From NCBI RefSeq assembly GCF_029541745.1, contig NZ_CP089746.1, forward strand, positions 7,077,559 through 7,141,558: 64,000 nt of DNA, in the 5' to 3' direction. This DNA comes from Streptomyces sp. LX-29. GTDB lineage: Bacteria; Actinomycetota; Actinomycetes; Streptomycetales; Streptomycetaceae. The notes beneath the pieces were generated by a model. It was not told the DNA's origin, ran no database searches, and worked only from the letters and a program-made list of their open reading frames with translations. A program made the translations under genes and the position numbers. Below are positions 45,153 through 62,700 of this stretch, one piece after another; the first letter of the stretch is position 1; each line of letters opens with the position of its first letter.

Positions 45153-45995
45153 GTGGGCGGGAACCTGGTCCGTCTCAGGGAGTCCAGCGGACGGCACGCG
45201 CTGGTCTTCATCCACCCGGCGAGCGGATCGGCGGCGTCGTTCCGTGCGCTGCAGCCGCACCTGGGCTCGGACTGCTCCGTGTACGCCTTCCAGGCGTCGG
45301 GCATCGACCCCTCCGCCCCCCGATCCATCGAGGGGATCGCGGAGACCTACCTCGCGCAGTTCCGCGCGGCCGACGCCGACGTGACGCCGATCTTCGTCGG
45401 CTGGTCCTTCAGCGGCCCGGTGGCCGTGGAGATGGCGCGACTCAGCGAGGAGCGGGGGCACGCTCCGGCGGGCGTCATCCTCCTGGACAGCGCGACCCAC
45501 GACATCCTGGACGGCCGGACGACCGACCCGGTCACGGAGGTGGGCGGCCTCCTCGGGGTCGACCTCTCCGGCACGGGCGCCACCTCGGTCGACGAACTGC
45601 TCGACCACGCGGCGGAGTTCATCGCCGTGGCGAGCGAGACCCCCGGTCTGACCGGCGCGGACCTGCGTCCCTTCTGGGACGTCTACGCCTGGCATCAGGG
45701 GATCTTCGACGGGGGATGGCAGGCGCGGCCCTGTGCCGCGCCGCTGCTGATGATCAGGGCGCGCGACGAGACCGGCTGGAACGCGGCGCCGGACTGCCTC
45801 GGCTGGTCCACGGTCGTCGGGCGTCCGGTGCCCGTCGCGTGGGCCGGCGGCACGCACTACTCGATGATGGACGAGGGTCGGCTCGCCGACGTCGCCCGGG
45901 TGATCGACCAGGCCGTCGACGACTGGGCGGCGACACCGGCACCCCACGGCGAGCCGGCGGCCTCCGCCGGGGCCGGTGCCACGGCGCAGCGGTGA
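45153..45995 (+). CDS. Thioesterase-like alpha/beta-hydrolase
   Basis: The enzyme has 280 residues from GTG 45153, with AAGGAG upstream. The nucleophile elbow is GWSFSGPVAVEMA (Ser in GWSFSG), an oxyanion-side FIHPASGSAASFRAL precedes it, and the catalytic His is in GGTHYSMMDE. Size and the lid region resemble thioesterase domains that end peptide and polyketide synthetases. The synthetase in this cluster has no C-terminal thioesterase, so this protein may release the product; resistance by hydrolysis is an alternative. It is the first plus-strand gene of cluster B, 117 bp from the divergent antitoxin. Confidence 0.8.
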   Translation: MGGNLVRLRESSGRHALVFIHPASGSAASFRALQPHLGSDCSVYAFQASGIDPSAPRSIEGIAETYLAQFRAADADVTPIFVGWSFSGPVAVEMARLSEERGHAPAGVILLDSATHDILDGRTTDPVTEVGGLLGVDLSGTGATSVDELLDHAAEFIAVASETPGLTGADLRPFWDVYAWHQGIFDGGWQARPCAAPLLMIRARDETGWNAAPDCLGWSTVVGRPVPVAWAGGTHYSMMDEGRLADVARVIDQAVDDWAATPAPHGEPAASAGAGATAQR

Positions 45996-46148
45996 AGGCC
46001 CGCTTCCGGGTAGCCGCCCACACCGCGAGGTGCGGCACGACACCACCTCGCTCGCCTCGCGCGGTCCGCGGTCCGCGCGGTGCGCACCTTTCGTAGCTTC
46101 GACAATCGCCCGTCGGGCGGTTTCCGCCAGTTGAACCAGGAGGACTTC

Positions 46149-46802
46149 GTGAATCCGAACACCGCCGCCCACGCCGCCGACCGACTGCCCCGCGCCGAGG
46201 CGCGCTATGTGGTGCCGCGATTCGTCGAGCGCACCGCTCACGGGACCCGTGAATACGACCCGTACGCCAAGCTTTTCGAGGAGCGCATCATCTTCCTGGG
46301 CGCGCCGATCGACGACGCGTCGGCGAATGACGTCATGGCGCAGTTGGTGTGCCTGGAGTCGATGGACCCGGACCGGGACATCGCCCTCTACATCAACAGC
46401 CCGGGCGGCTCGTTCACTGCGCTGACGGCCATTTACGACACCATGCAGTACGTGAAGCCCGACATTCAGACGGTGTGTCTCGGGCAGGCCGCTTCGGGTG
46501 CCGCCGTGCTGCTGGCGGCGGGTACTCCGGGAAAGCGTATGGCGCTGCCCAACGCCCGGATCCTCATTCACCAGCCGTACACCGAACTGGGGCGCGCCCA
46601 GGTCTCGGACCTGGAAATTCAGGCCGCGGAGATCCTGCGGATGCGGGACCAGCTGGAAGAGCTCCTCTCCAAGCATTCCAACGCGCCGCTCGAGAAGGTC
46701 CGCGAGGACATCGAGCGCGACAAGATCCTGACCGCCCAGGAAGCCCTGGAGTACGGAATCGTGGACCAGGTCGTCGTGCCCCGCAACAACCAGCTGGGCT
46801 AA
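46149..46802 (+). CDS. clpP: ClpP2-like ATP-dependent protease subunit, probable resistance copy
   Basis: The protein has 217 residues from GTG 46149, with a strong AGGAGG. The Ser-His-Asp triad is intact: Ser in LGQAASGAAVLLAAG, His in ARILIHQPY, Asp in REDIERDKILTAQEA. The sequence, with YDPYAKLFEERIIFLGAPIDD and YINSPGGSFTALTAIYDT, resembles Streptomyces ClpP2, which pairs with ClpP1 and ClpX/C. Housekeeping clpP1P2 lie in tandem next to clpX, whereas this copy is alone beside a polyketide/peptide cluster. Accessory ClpP genes confer self-resistance in ClpP-targeting clusters such as acyldepsipeptide and clipibicyclene producers. The same role is inferred here. Confidence 0.92.
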   Translation: MNPNTAAHAADRLPRAEARYVVPRFVERTAHGTREYDPYAKLFEERIIFLGAPIDDASANDVMAQLVCLESMDPDRDIALYINSPGGSFTALTAIYDTMQYVKPDIQTVCLGQAASGAAVLLAAGTPGKRMALPNARILIHQPYTELGRAQVSDLEIQAAEILRMRDQLEELLSKHSNAPLEKVREDIERDKILTAQEALEYGIVDQVVVPRNNQLG

Positions 46803-46910
46803 TCGGCGTGCCGGGTGCCGGCGGGCCGCGCGCGGTCCGGCCGTCACCCGGCGCGGGAGAGGTCGCCGAGAGGGCATGGAGAAGTCGAGTACAGACAGGA
46901 GGTCGCGTCC

Positions 46911-47234
46911 ATGATGTTTTCCGAAGGTCCCCGAGTCCCGGCTCTCACCGAGGCCGAAGGCCAGGTGGTGGATGCCTACCTGGCAGTGCTGAAGCGTCTG
47001 AGCAGCGTCAACCCCACCCAGACTACGGGGACGTACACGGCTCTGCGGGCCGCGCAGGCGCTCGTCTCCGAGACGCGAGCGCTGCGTGACGCGCTTTCTC
47101 TGATGTTCGAGCGTCATGAGAAGGAGATTCATGTACGCACGATGACCAAAGCTTTGCAATCTCTTGATGGCGACCGATTCCTTCCGCGTCTCGGTCCTTC
47201 CGGGGAGGAGGTGCCGCCCGGCGGCTCCTCCTGA
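46911..47234 (+). CDS. Small helical protein of unknown function
   Basis: This is a 107-residue protein beginning at ATG 46911 (or 46914), with AGGAGG nine bases upstream. The sequence is predicted helical (LTEAEGQVVDAYLAVLKRLSS, ALRAAQALVSETRALRDALS, MFERHEKEIHVRTMTKALQ) with a Pro/Gly-rich tail, and no known motif. It sits between the clpP copy and the polyketide synthases, 108 bp after clpP, and is followed by a hairpin. A role as immunity partner or regulator of the protease is possible but unsupported. Confidence 0.7.
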   Translation: MMFSEGPRVPALTEAEGQVVDAYLAVLKRLSSVNPTQTTGTYTALRAAQALVSETRALRDALSLMFERHEKEIHVRTMTKALQSLDGDRFLPRLGPSGEEVPPGGSS

Positions 47235-47252
47235 AACATACCTCCTTCTGTG

Positions 47253-47288
47253 CGGGCACCCACGGCCTTGGATCGCCGTCGGTGCCCG
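47253..47288 (+). terminator. Hairpin after the clpP-small protein pair
   Basis: Arms 47253-47266 and 47275-47288 pair over 14 bp with one mismatch and an 8-base loop, 18 bp after the stop. It probably ends the resistance transcript before the synthase genes. Confidence 0.55.
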
Positions 47289-47747
47289 TCCGTCGTTCTG
47301 CTTCGGTAAAGAAACTCCAAAGCGGCGCGGTCGAATGGGTGCCGCATTGCCATGAGGTAATAGTTGTAGACTGCATCTAGTTGCTTTTATCTCGCCGATC
47401 ACATCGATTGCGTCTCGCTGGTCACGCGTCGTTATCGAGTGGCTCCGTAATGCCGTCAATATGACGGATTCTATGGGTCGATACCCGGAGATAACGGACA
47501 TTCAACTGGTTCGCCGAGGAAATTGATTGACTGGTCTTCGTCGGTCGGGTTACAAAGAAGTTGATCTTCACTCGCGGCCTCCGGTTTTCCGGGTCGAGAG
47601 CATTCCGCGTTGCGGTGGTTCCGTGCTGCCCACGTATGCGCTCGGCTTCCGGCGAGAGGTTCCGCATTCCGGGTAAACAACCGGTCAGTTTCACGTCATG
47701 TTTCTCTCTTGGTTGTCATTCATCATCATGGAGCGGGGGGCGCGGAA
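47289..47747 (+). promoter_or_regulatory. AT-richer leader region of the synthase genes
   Basis: About 460 bp without a gene and distinctly lower in GC than its surroundings (for example 47350-47540). It should hold the promoter and a long leader for the synthase operon. A patch with TTGTAGACTG and TTTTATCTC around 47365-47395 is the likeliest promoter area, but no hexamer pair can be fixed with confidence. Confidence 0.4.
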
Positions 47748-54096
<6,349 letters not shown>

Positions 54097-54104
<8 letters not shown>

Positions 54105-57100
54105 CATCGCCGACCGCATCGCGGCGCTCCCCGCCGCCCAGCGGAGCCTCCTCGAGGAGCGCCTGCGCCGCCAGCGGTCCCACGCCACCCCGCCTCCCGA
54201 GCCGATCGCCGTGGTGGGCATGGGCTGCCGCTTCCCCGGAGGCGTCGACGACGCCGAGACGTACTGGAACCTGCTGCGGTCCCGGACGGACGCCACCTCC
54301 ACCGTCCCCGAGGGGCGGTGGGACGCCGAGAGCCTGCACGACCCCGAGGGGGCACGCCCCGGCACCACGCGGGCCAGACGCGGCGGGTTCCTCGAGACGA
54401 TCGACACCTTCGACGCCGAGTTCTTCGGCATCCCCCCGAGGGAGGCCGAGACGCTCGACCCGCAGCACCGGCTGCTCCTGGAGGTCGCCTGGGAAGCCCT
54501 GGAGCACATGGGGCAGGACCCCACCGCCCTCCGGGGATCCCAGACCGGCGTGTTCGTCGGCATCGGGATCGACGACTACAAGCTCCTGCAGACCGCCGAC
54601 CTGACACGGCTCGACGGGCACATGGCCACCGGCAACCTGTTCTGCGTGGCGGCCGGTCGCATCTCGTACCTGCTGGGCCTCCACGGCCCGTCCCTGGCGG
54701 TCGACACCGGGTGCTCCTCGTCCCTGGTGACCGTTCACCTGGCGATGCAGAGCCTGCGCTCCGGGGAGTGCGACCTCGCGCTGGCCGGCGGCGTCCACCT
54801 CATGGTCTCCCCGGAGATGACCGTCGACCTGTCCCAGGCCGGGGTGCTCTCGCCCCAGGGACGCAGTCGCGCCTTCGACGCCGCGGCCGACGGGTACGCC
54901 CGCGGCGAGGGCGCCGGAATGGTCGTGCTCAAGCGCCTGTCGGACGCCCAGGCCGACGGGGACACCGTGCTCGCCGTGCTGCGCGGCTCCGCGGTGAACC
55001 ACGGGGGCCGCGGCAGCGGCCTCACGGTCCCCAGCGGCAGCGCCCAGAAGGACCTCATCGCCACCGCCCTGAAGGCCGCACGGGTGGCGCCCGCGGACGT
55101 CGACTACGTGGAGACCCACGGCACCGGCACCCCCATCGGCGACCCCATCGAGGCGAACGCGCTCGGCGCCGCCTACCGCGGCGGGCGCTCACCGGAACGC
55201 CCGCTCCTGATGGGCACGGTGAAGACCAACCTCGGTCACCTGGAGGCGGCCGCCGGCGTCGCGGGCCTGATGAAGGTGGTGCTGTCGCTCCAGCACCAGG
55301 AGATCCCGGCCCATCTGCACCTGGGGGAGCGCACCCCGCAGGTCTCCTGGGACGAGCTGCTGCTCGACGTGCCCGCCGAGGCCCGCCCCTGGCCCCGGGG
55401 CGAGCGGCCCCGCACGGCCGGGGTGAGCTCCTTCGGCATCGGCGGCACCAACGCCCATGTGATCGTCGCCGAGGCCCCCGCCGTCTCCCCGCCCCCGCCC
55501 GCGGCCGGGGACACGGCCCGCCCGGCCCTGCACCCGGTCGCGCTGTCCGCGCGGGACGAGGCCGCCCTGGGCCGCGTCGTCGAGCGCTACCGTCGGCACC
55601 TGGAGCTCCACCCCGAACTCGACTGCGCGGACCTGGCGTACTCCGCCGACACCGGACGGGCCCACTTCGCCCACCGCGCGTTCTTCGCCGCGTCCGACAC
55701 CGAGGACCTCGCCGTCCAGCTCGCCGCCTGGCGGGCGCCGGCCACCGGGTCCGCTCCGCGCGGCGGCGGCCGGGAGTTCCGCACCGCCTTCCTCTTCACC
55801 GGGCAGGCCTCCCAGTACGTCGGGATGGGCGCCGGTCTGTACGCCACCCAGCCGGTGTTCCGCCAGGCGCTCGACACCTGCGCGCGGCTGCTGCGGGAGC
55901 GGTACGGCTGGTCCCTGACGGACCTCCTGTACGCGGACGAGGCCGACCCGACGCTCATCGACCGCACCGAGTACGCCCAACCCGCCCTGTTCTCCCTGGC
56001 CTACGCACTGGTATCGCTGTGGCAGTCGTGGGGCGTCAAGCCCTCCGTCGTCCTCGGCCACAGCATCGGCGAGCTGTCGGGCGCCTGCGCCGCCGGAGTG
56101 CTGCGCCTGGAGGACGCCCTGACGCTGGTCGCCGAACGCGGCCGCCTCATGGGACGGCTGCCCGGCGAGGGCGGGATGGCCGTCGTCGCCGCCGACGAGG
56201 ACACCGTCCGGGCCCTGCTGACCCCCTTCGACGGCCGGCTGAGCGTCGCGGCGGTCAACGGCCCGCACCAGACCGCCGTCTCCGGCGCCGCCGACGCCCT
56301 GGACGAGCTGCTGACACGGGCCCAGGCCGAGGGGGTCGGCGTCCGCCGCCTCACCACCTCGCACGCGTTCCACTCGGCGCTCATGGATCCGATGCTGGAG
56401 CCGTTCGGCGCCCTGGCCGCCGACGTGCCGCACGCGCCGGCGACGGTCCCCGTCATCTCCACGGTGACCGGCGGGCGCGTCCGCGGTGAGGACATGGCGG
56501 GGGCGGACTACTGGCGGCGCAACGCCCGCGACGCGGTCCGCTTCCTGCCCGCCGTGGCCACGCTGCTGGAGCGGCGCTTCGACGCGGCCCTGGAGATCGG
56601 CCCCGACCCCGTCCTGACCCGCCTGGTCACCAAGCAGGGCCTGGACCCGCGAGGGGATCGGCTCTGGCTGCCCTCCCTGTCCCGCCGCACCGACGACGAG
56701 CGGCAGATCCTCCAGACCCTGGGGCAGCTGTACGAGGCCGGGGCCGACATCGACTGGCGGGCGGTGCACGCCGGATCGGGCGGACGTCGGGTGTCCCTGC
56801 CCACGTACCCCTTCGGACGCAAGCGCTACTGGCGGGACACCCGGGGCGCACGCGGCTCACGGCCGGCGGGCACGCCCGTCTTCCCCGGCACCCGGCTGAG
56901 CTCGCCCGCGCTGCGCGACACCGTCCACCAGACCCGCTTCACGGCCGACTCCCCGGCCTTCCTCGCGGACCACGTGCTCTTCGACGAGGTGGTGGTCCCG
57001 GCCGCGTCCCACCTCGCCATGACCGTCGCCGCCGTGCACGACCTCGCCGCGGGGCAGGGGACCGGCGGGCGCGCCGTGCTGGAGGGGGTCTCCTTCCCGC

Positions 57101-59712
57101 AGGCGCTCGCGCTGGACGACGCCGAGCGCGACATCCAACTGATCATCGCCGGGCCGGACGGATCCGACGGCGTCCCGGGCCCCGCCGCCGGCGAGGACAC
57201 CGAGCCGCGGAACTTCCGCGTGGTCAGCGCGCCCGCCGGAACCACGGACCAGCGGGCCTGGACGACACACGCCGTGGGCACCGTGCGCACCGGCTCCGAG
57301 GCGGAGGTCCGCCCGCCCGCGCTCGGCGACCTGCTCGACCGGCCGGGCCGGCGACTCGACGGCGAGGACTTCTACACCGCCATGCGGGAGAGCGGCGCCG
57401 AGCTCGGCGACGGCTTCCGTCGCCTCGGTGAACTGACCCGCCATGAAGGCGAGCTGCTGATCCGGATGGTGCCGCCGGCCCACGACGGCGGGGACGGGCC
57501 GTTCCTGCTGCACCCGGGCCTCGTCGACGCGTGCGTCCAGGCCGTGGTGGCCCTGGCCTGGTCGGCCCGGCCCGAGGCGGAGCTCGGCGTGCGGGTCCCG
57601 ATCCGGCTCGACGCGCTGCGCTTCCACAAGGAGCCGCCGTCCGCACCCCTGTGGTGCCGTGTGCAGGAGCGCCCGGAGCAGAGTCCCGACGGCGACACGG
57701 TCGTCGCCGACGTCCTGCTGCTCGACGACGACGGCGAGGCCGTGCTGCGGCTGGACGGCCTCTGGGTGCGCCGGGTCGCGGCGGACGCCCTGCTGCGCCG
57801 GGACACCGCCGTCGTCCGGCGCCCCGCGTGGAAGGCCGTGGACGCCGACCCCGCCGGTACCCCGGACGCCGATGACTGGCTGATCCTGGCCGACCGCGGG
57901 GGTGTGGGGGCGGCCCTGGCCGCACAGCTGGACGAGGCCGGGCAGCGGGTCACCCTGGTCGAGGCCACGGCCCGCGACGCGGACGGCGTCGCGACGCTTC
58001 TCCGGGAGCACGCCGGGTCCGAACCGCCCTCGAACGTGGCGTTCCTCTGGGGACTGGACGAGCCTCGGGAGGAGCCCACCGCGGACGACCTCGACCGGGC
58101 CCAGGAGAGCGGGACCGGAGCCCTCCTCGCCGTCCTCCAGGCACTGGGCGCCCCCGGGCACCGCGCGCGGGTCCTGGTGGCCACGCGGGGGGCGCGGTCG
58201 CTCTCCGCCCACCCGGTCCACGTCACGCACGCGCCGCTGTGGGGCCTCGCCGCCATCGCCAACGCCGAGAACCCCGACGTACGCTGCGTCCTCCTCGACC
58301 TCGACCCGGCCGGGCGGTCGCCGCGGAGCGAGGCCGCGGCGCTGACCGCCGAGGCACTCGCCCGCGGCGGCGACGACCAGGTCGCGATCCGCGACGGCCG
58401 GCGGTACGTCGCGGGAACGGAGCGGGTCGCCCCGCCCGGGACGGCCGCCCCCGAGGAAATCGTGCGACCGGACGGCACCTACCTGCTGACCGGCGGGCTC
58501 GGCGCGCTCGGCCTGCACACCGCCGACTGGCTGGTGCGGCGTGGTGCCCGGCACCTCGCCCTCATCGGGCGCAAGGCCCCCTCCGCGACCGCCGGGGAGC
58601 GCATCGCGACATGGCGGCGGGCGGGCGTCGAGGTGGTCGTCAACCAGGCCGACGTCTCGGACTTCGACGCCGTCGCGCGGGTCCTCACCGACGTGGCCGC
58701 CGCCATGCCGCCGCTGCGCGGCGTGATCCACGCCGCCGGCGTCCTGGACGACGGCAGCGTGCGGCGGCAGAACGCCGGCCGGCTGCGCGCGGTCATGGCC
58801 CCCAAGATGCGCGGCGCCTGGAACCTGCACCGGCTGACGCGCGACGCCAAGCTGGAGTTCTTCGTCCTCTACTCGTCCGTGGCCGCTCTCATGGGCTCGC
58901 GCGGCCAGAGCGGATACGCCGCCGCGAACGCGTTCCTGGACGCCCTCGCCCATCACCGGCAGTTCCTCGGACTGCCCGCGACCAGCGTGGCATGGGGGCC
59001 GTGGAGCGGTTCCGGGATGGTCGCCACCCTCGACGAGCACGCCGGCCGCCGGGTGCGGGAGAGCGGCTTCGGCATGCTGGAGCCCGAACCCGCGTTCCAC
59101 GCCCTGGAGGACGTGCTGCGCACCGGCGTCCACCACGCGTACGTCCACGCCGGCGAGGCCGGCGGCAGGCGCTCGTCCGCGGCGGACACCGCGGCCCGCG
59201 CCCGTCGCGACGGCCGGTCCGCCGACCGGCAGACCGTCTACGACCGCCCCGACACCCTCGGACCCGCCGTCGCGCCCCGCGACGACCGGGAGGCCGCGCT
59301 CGTGACGATCTGGGAGTCGCTGCTCGGCATCCACCCCATCGGCGTCGAGGACGACTACTTCCGGCTGGGCGGCGACTCCATCACCAGCCTGCGCATCGTC
59401 AGCAGGGCCAAGCAGGCGGGCATCCGGCTCACCGAGGCCGACTTCTTCGCCCACCCCACGATCGCCGAACTCGCCGCGTCGGCCGGCACGGTGACCCCGC
59501 CGCCCGCCGACGAGCGCGACCGGCCGGCCCCGGAGCCCGACGCCCCCGCGCCCTCCGGCGTGGCCGGCAGTCACCTGGCCGAGGGCGACCTGCAACGGCT
59601 CCTCTCGCGCATCGGCGCCGTCATGACCGACGAGCCCGCACCCGAGGCTTGCACGGACGCGGCCGACGACACCCAAGCCGACGACAGCACCACAGAAAGG
59701 CGGAGCCGATGA
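54097..59712 (+). CDS. Modular polyketide synthase KS-AT-DH-KR-ACP
   Basis: This 1871-residue protein opens with a short helical docking segment (IADRIAALPAAQRSLLEERLRR). KS has Cys206 in DTGCSSSLVTVH. AT has Ser656 in GHSIGELSGA and a HAFH motif, predicting malonyl-CoA. DH has His959 in DHVLFDEVVVP and a HPGLVDACVQ second motif; the usual Gly after the His is missing, so activity is likely but not certain. KR has LDD (B-type) and Tyr1607 in SGYAAANAFLD. The carrier Ser1761 lies in LGGDSITSLRIV, closer to a peptidyl carrier protein, fitting hand-over to the synthetase that follows. A loose Asp/Pro-rich tail ends it. The module should add two carbons and leave a trans double bond. Confidence 0.92.
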
Positions 59713-62700
59713 CCACGAGCATCGAGGGAGTCCACCCCCTCTCCCCGCTCCAGCAGGGCCTCCTCTACCACACCATCCTCGACCCCGGTACGTCCTTCTA
59801 CGTCGACCAGATCATCCAGACCCTCGACGGCGACCTGGACACCGACGCGCTGGAACGGGCCTGGCAGCGGGCCGTCGACCGGCACACCATCCTGCGCACC
59901 TCGTACCACTGGGAGGAGATCGCCGAGCCGGCGCAGGTCGTGCACGCCCACGGCTCCGCGCGCATCGAGCGACACGACTGGCGGGACGCCGACACAGGCG
60001 AGGCGGCGGGCGTCGAGGAGCGCCTGGAGGACTTCCTGCGCGCCGACCGCGGTCGCGGCTTCCAGCTGGACCGCCCGCCCCTGTTCCGGCTGCACCTCAT
60101 CCGGGTCGCCGAGCGGCGCCACATCTTCGTCCTGCGCTACCACCACATCCTGCTGGACGCCTGGTCGGCCCTGATGCTGCTGGAGGACGTGCTCGTCGGC
60201 TACGACCGCCTCGTGCGCGGCGAGACGCCGCCCACCCCCCGCGTGCGGCCGTACCACGACTACGTCACCTGGCTGCGCGGCCAGGACATGCGCGGCACCG
60301 AGGAGTTCTGGCGCGCCCAACTCGCCGGCTTCCGGCCGGCACCGCTGGCCGTGGCGGCCCCGCAGCACCTGTCGGAGCGGCCGAACGGGGCGCAGGGCGA
60401 CGACCGGGAGAACCCGGAGGTGACGCGAACGCTTTCCAGGGAGACCGGCGACGCCCTGCGCCGCCTCGTCCGGGAGCACCGGCTCACCCTCAGCACCGTG
60501 CTGCAGACCGCCTGGGGCCTGCTCCTGAGCCGCTACACCGACCAGTCGGACGTCGTCTTCGGGATGACCATGACGCACCGCCCGGCCGAGCTCGACGGGA
60601 TCGAGGACACGCTCGGACTGTTCATCAACACGCTGCCGCTGCGGGCCCACCTCGACCCGCACCGCCCGTTCGTCGAGGCCTGCGCGCGCATGCAGGCCAC
60701 CCAGACCGGTGTACGGCAGCACCTCGCCAGCCCCCTGGCCGAGGTGCAGCAGTGGAGCGACGCGGAGCCGGGCGAGCCGCTGTTCGACAGCATCATGACG
60801 ATCCTCAACGTGCCGAGGATGGGCAACCTGGGCAACCGCAGCGGCGAACTCGCCGTCCGGCGGGGCGAGTACCGGTACCACACCAACTATCCGCTGGCCG
60901 TCCTCGTCATCCCCGACGAGGAGATCAGCCTGCGCATCGGATACGACAGGAGCCGCTTCGACGCGGCCACCGTCGAGCGCATGCTGGGCCACTACGCCAC
61001 GATCCTGGAGACCCTGGCCGCCGACCTCACGCTCCCGCCGCGGGACATCTCCCTGCTGACCGACGAGGAGCGGCGCGCCGTCGACGCGTGGGGACGCGGC
61101 GAGACCGTGGCACCCTCCACGCTCTGCCTCCAGCAGCTCTTCGAGGAGCGGGCGGCGCTGTCCCCGGACGCCCCGGCCCTGACCTTCGGCGACAAGACGC
61201 TGACGTATCGACAGCTCGACGACCGCGCCAACCAGATGGCGCACCTGCTGCGCGAACACGGCATCGGCCGCGAACTCCGGGTCGGTCTCTGTCTGGACCG
61301 CTCGACGGACCTGATCGTCGCGATGCTCGGGGTGCTCAAGGCCGGCGGCGCGTTCGTGCCGCTCGACCCCGCCTACCCCGAGGAGCGCCTGGCCTTCATG
61401 AGCCGGGACGCCGGGCTCTCCCTGCTGCTCACGAGCGGCACGGCGTGCGGACACCTGCCCGAGCTGGACGTCCCCCGCATCCTGCTGGACGAGCCGAGCG
61501 CGGCCCTCGACCGGTGGCCGACGCAGGCCCTCCCCAGCGGCGTCGAGCCCGACGACCTCGCGTACGTCATCTACACCTCGGGGTCCACCGGACGGCCCAA
61601 GGGCGCCCTGGTCACCCACGGCGGAGCGGTGAACAGCTGCCTCGCCCAGCGGGAGGCGTTCGGCGCCGGCCCGGGGGACCGGGTGCTCCAGTGGGCCTCC
61701 CCGAGCTTCGACGCCTCGGTGTTCGAGGTCTTCCTCGCCCTCGGCACCGGCGCGGTCCTCTGCCTGGCCACGCGGGACGACGTCATGCCCGGACCGGCCC
61801 TGGTCGACCTGCTGGAACGCGAGCGCGTCAGCTGGCTCGTCATGGCGCCCTCCGCGCTGGCGGCCCTGCCGCTGGACGCCCGGACCCGACTGCCCCATCT
61901 GCGCGGGATCGTGCTCGGCGGCGAATCGGTCTCCCCTGAGCTGCTCGCCCGCTGGTGCCCCGACGTCCGCGTGTTCAACGTCTACGGGCACACGGAGACC
62001 AGCATCTGGGCCACGGTGGAGGAGTGCGCGGCCGACGGGAACTGGCCCTCGGTCGGGCGCCCGGTGCGGGGCGTGCGGCTCCATGTGCTCGACGGCAACG
62101 GCCAGCCCGTCCCCGTCGGCATCCCCGGCGAGCTGTGCCTCGGCGGTGTCCAGGTCGGCCGCGGCTACCTCAACCGCCCGGAGCTCACCTCCGAGCGCTT
62201 CCCCGCCGACCCCTTCTCCGACGTGCCCGGCTCCCGCCTCTACCGCAGCGGGGACCTGCTGCGCTGGCGGCCCGACGGACGGCTGGAGTTCGTCGGCCGG
62301 GTGGACGGCCAGACCAAGCTCCGCGGCCTGCGCATCGAGACCGGCGAGGTGGAGAGCGCGTTGCGCGACCACCCGGCGGTGAAGGACGCCGCCGTCGTCG
62401 TCCGCGACGGCGCCGGAGCCGGCGACCAGCTCCTGGTCGCCTACCTGGTCCTGGCGCCCGACGCCGGACAGGCGGCGGACGACTGGCGCGAGGTGCTGCG
62501 CAAGAGGCTGCCGGACTACATGGTGCCCAACGCCTTCGTCACCCTGGACTCCCTGCCCCTGACCGCCAACGGCAAGCTGGACCACGCGGCGCTGCCCGAG
62601 CCGGAGCGGGCCGCCCCGGCCGGCGCGGACACGGCACCCGCCACCCCGACCCAGCGCAGGATGGCGGAGCTGTGGGCCGAGACCCTCGGCCTGGAAGAGG

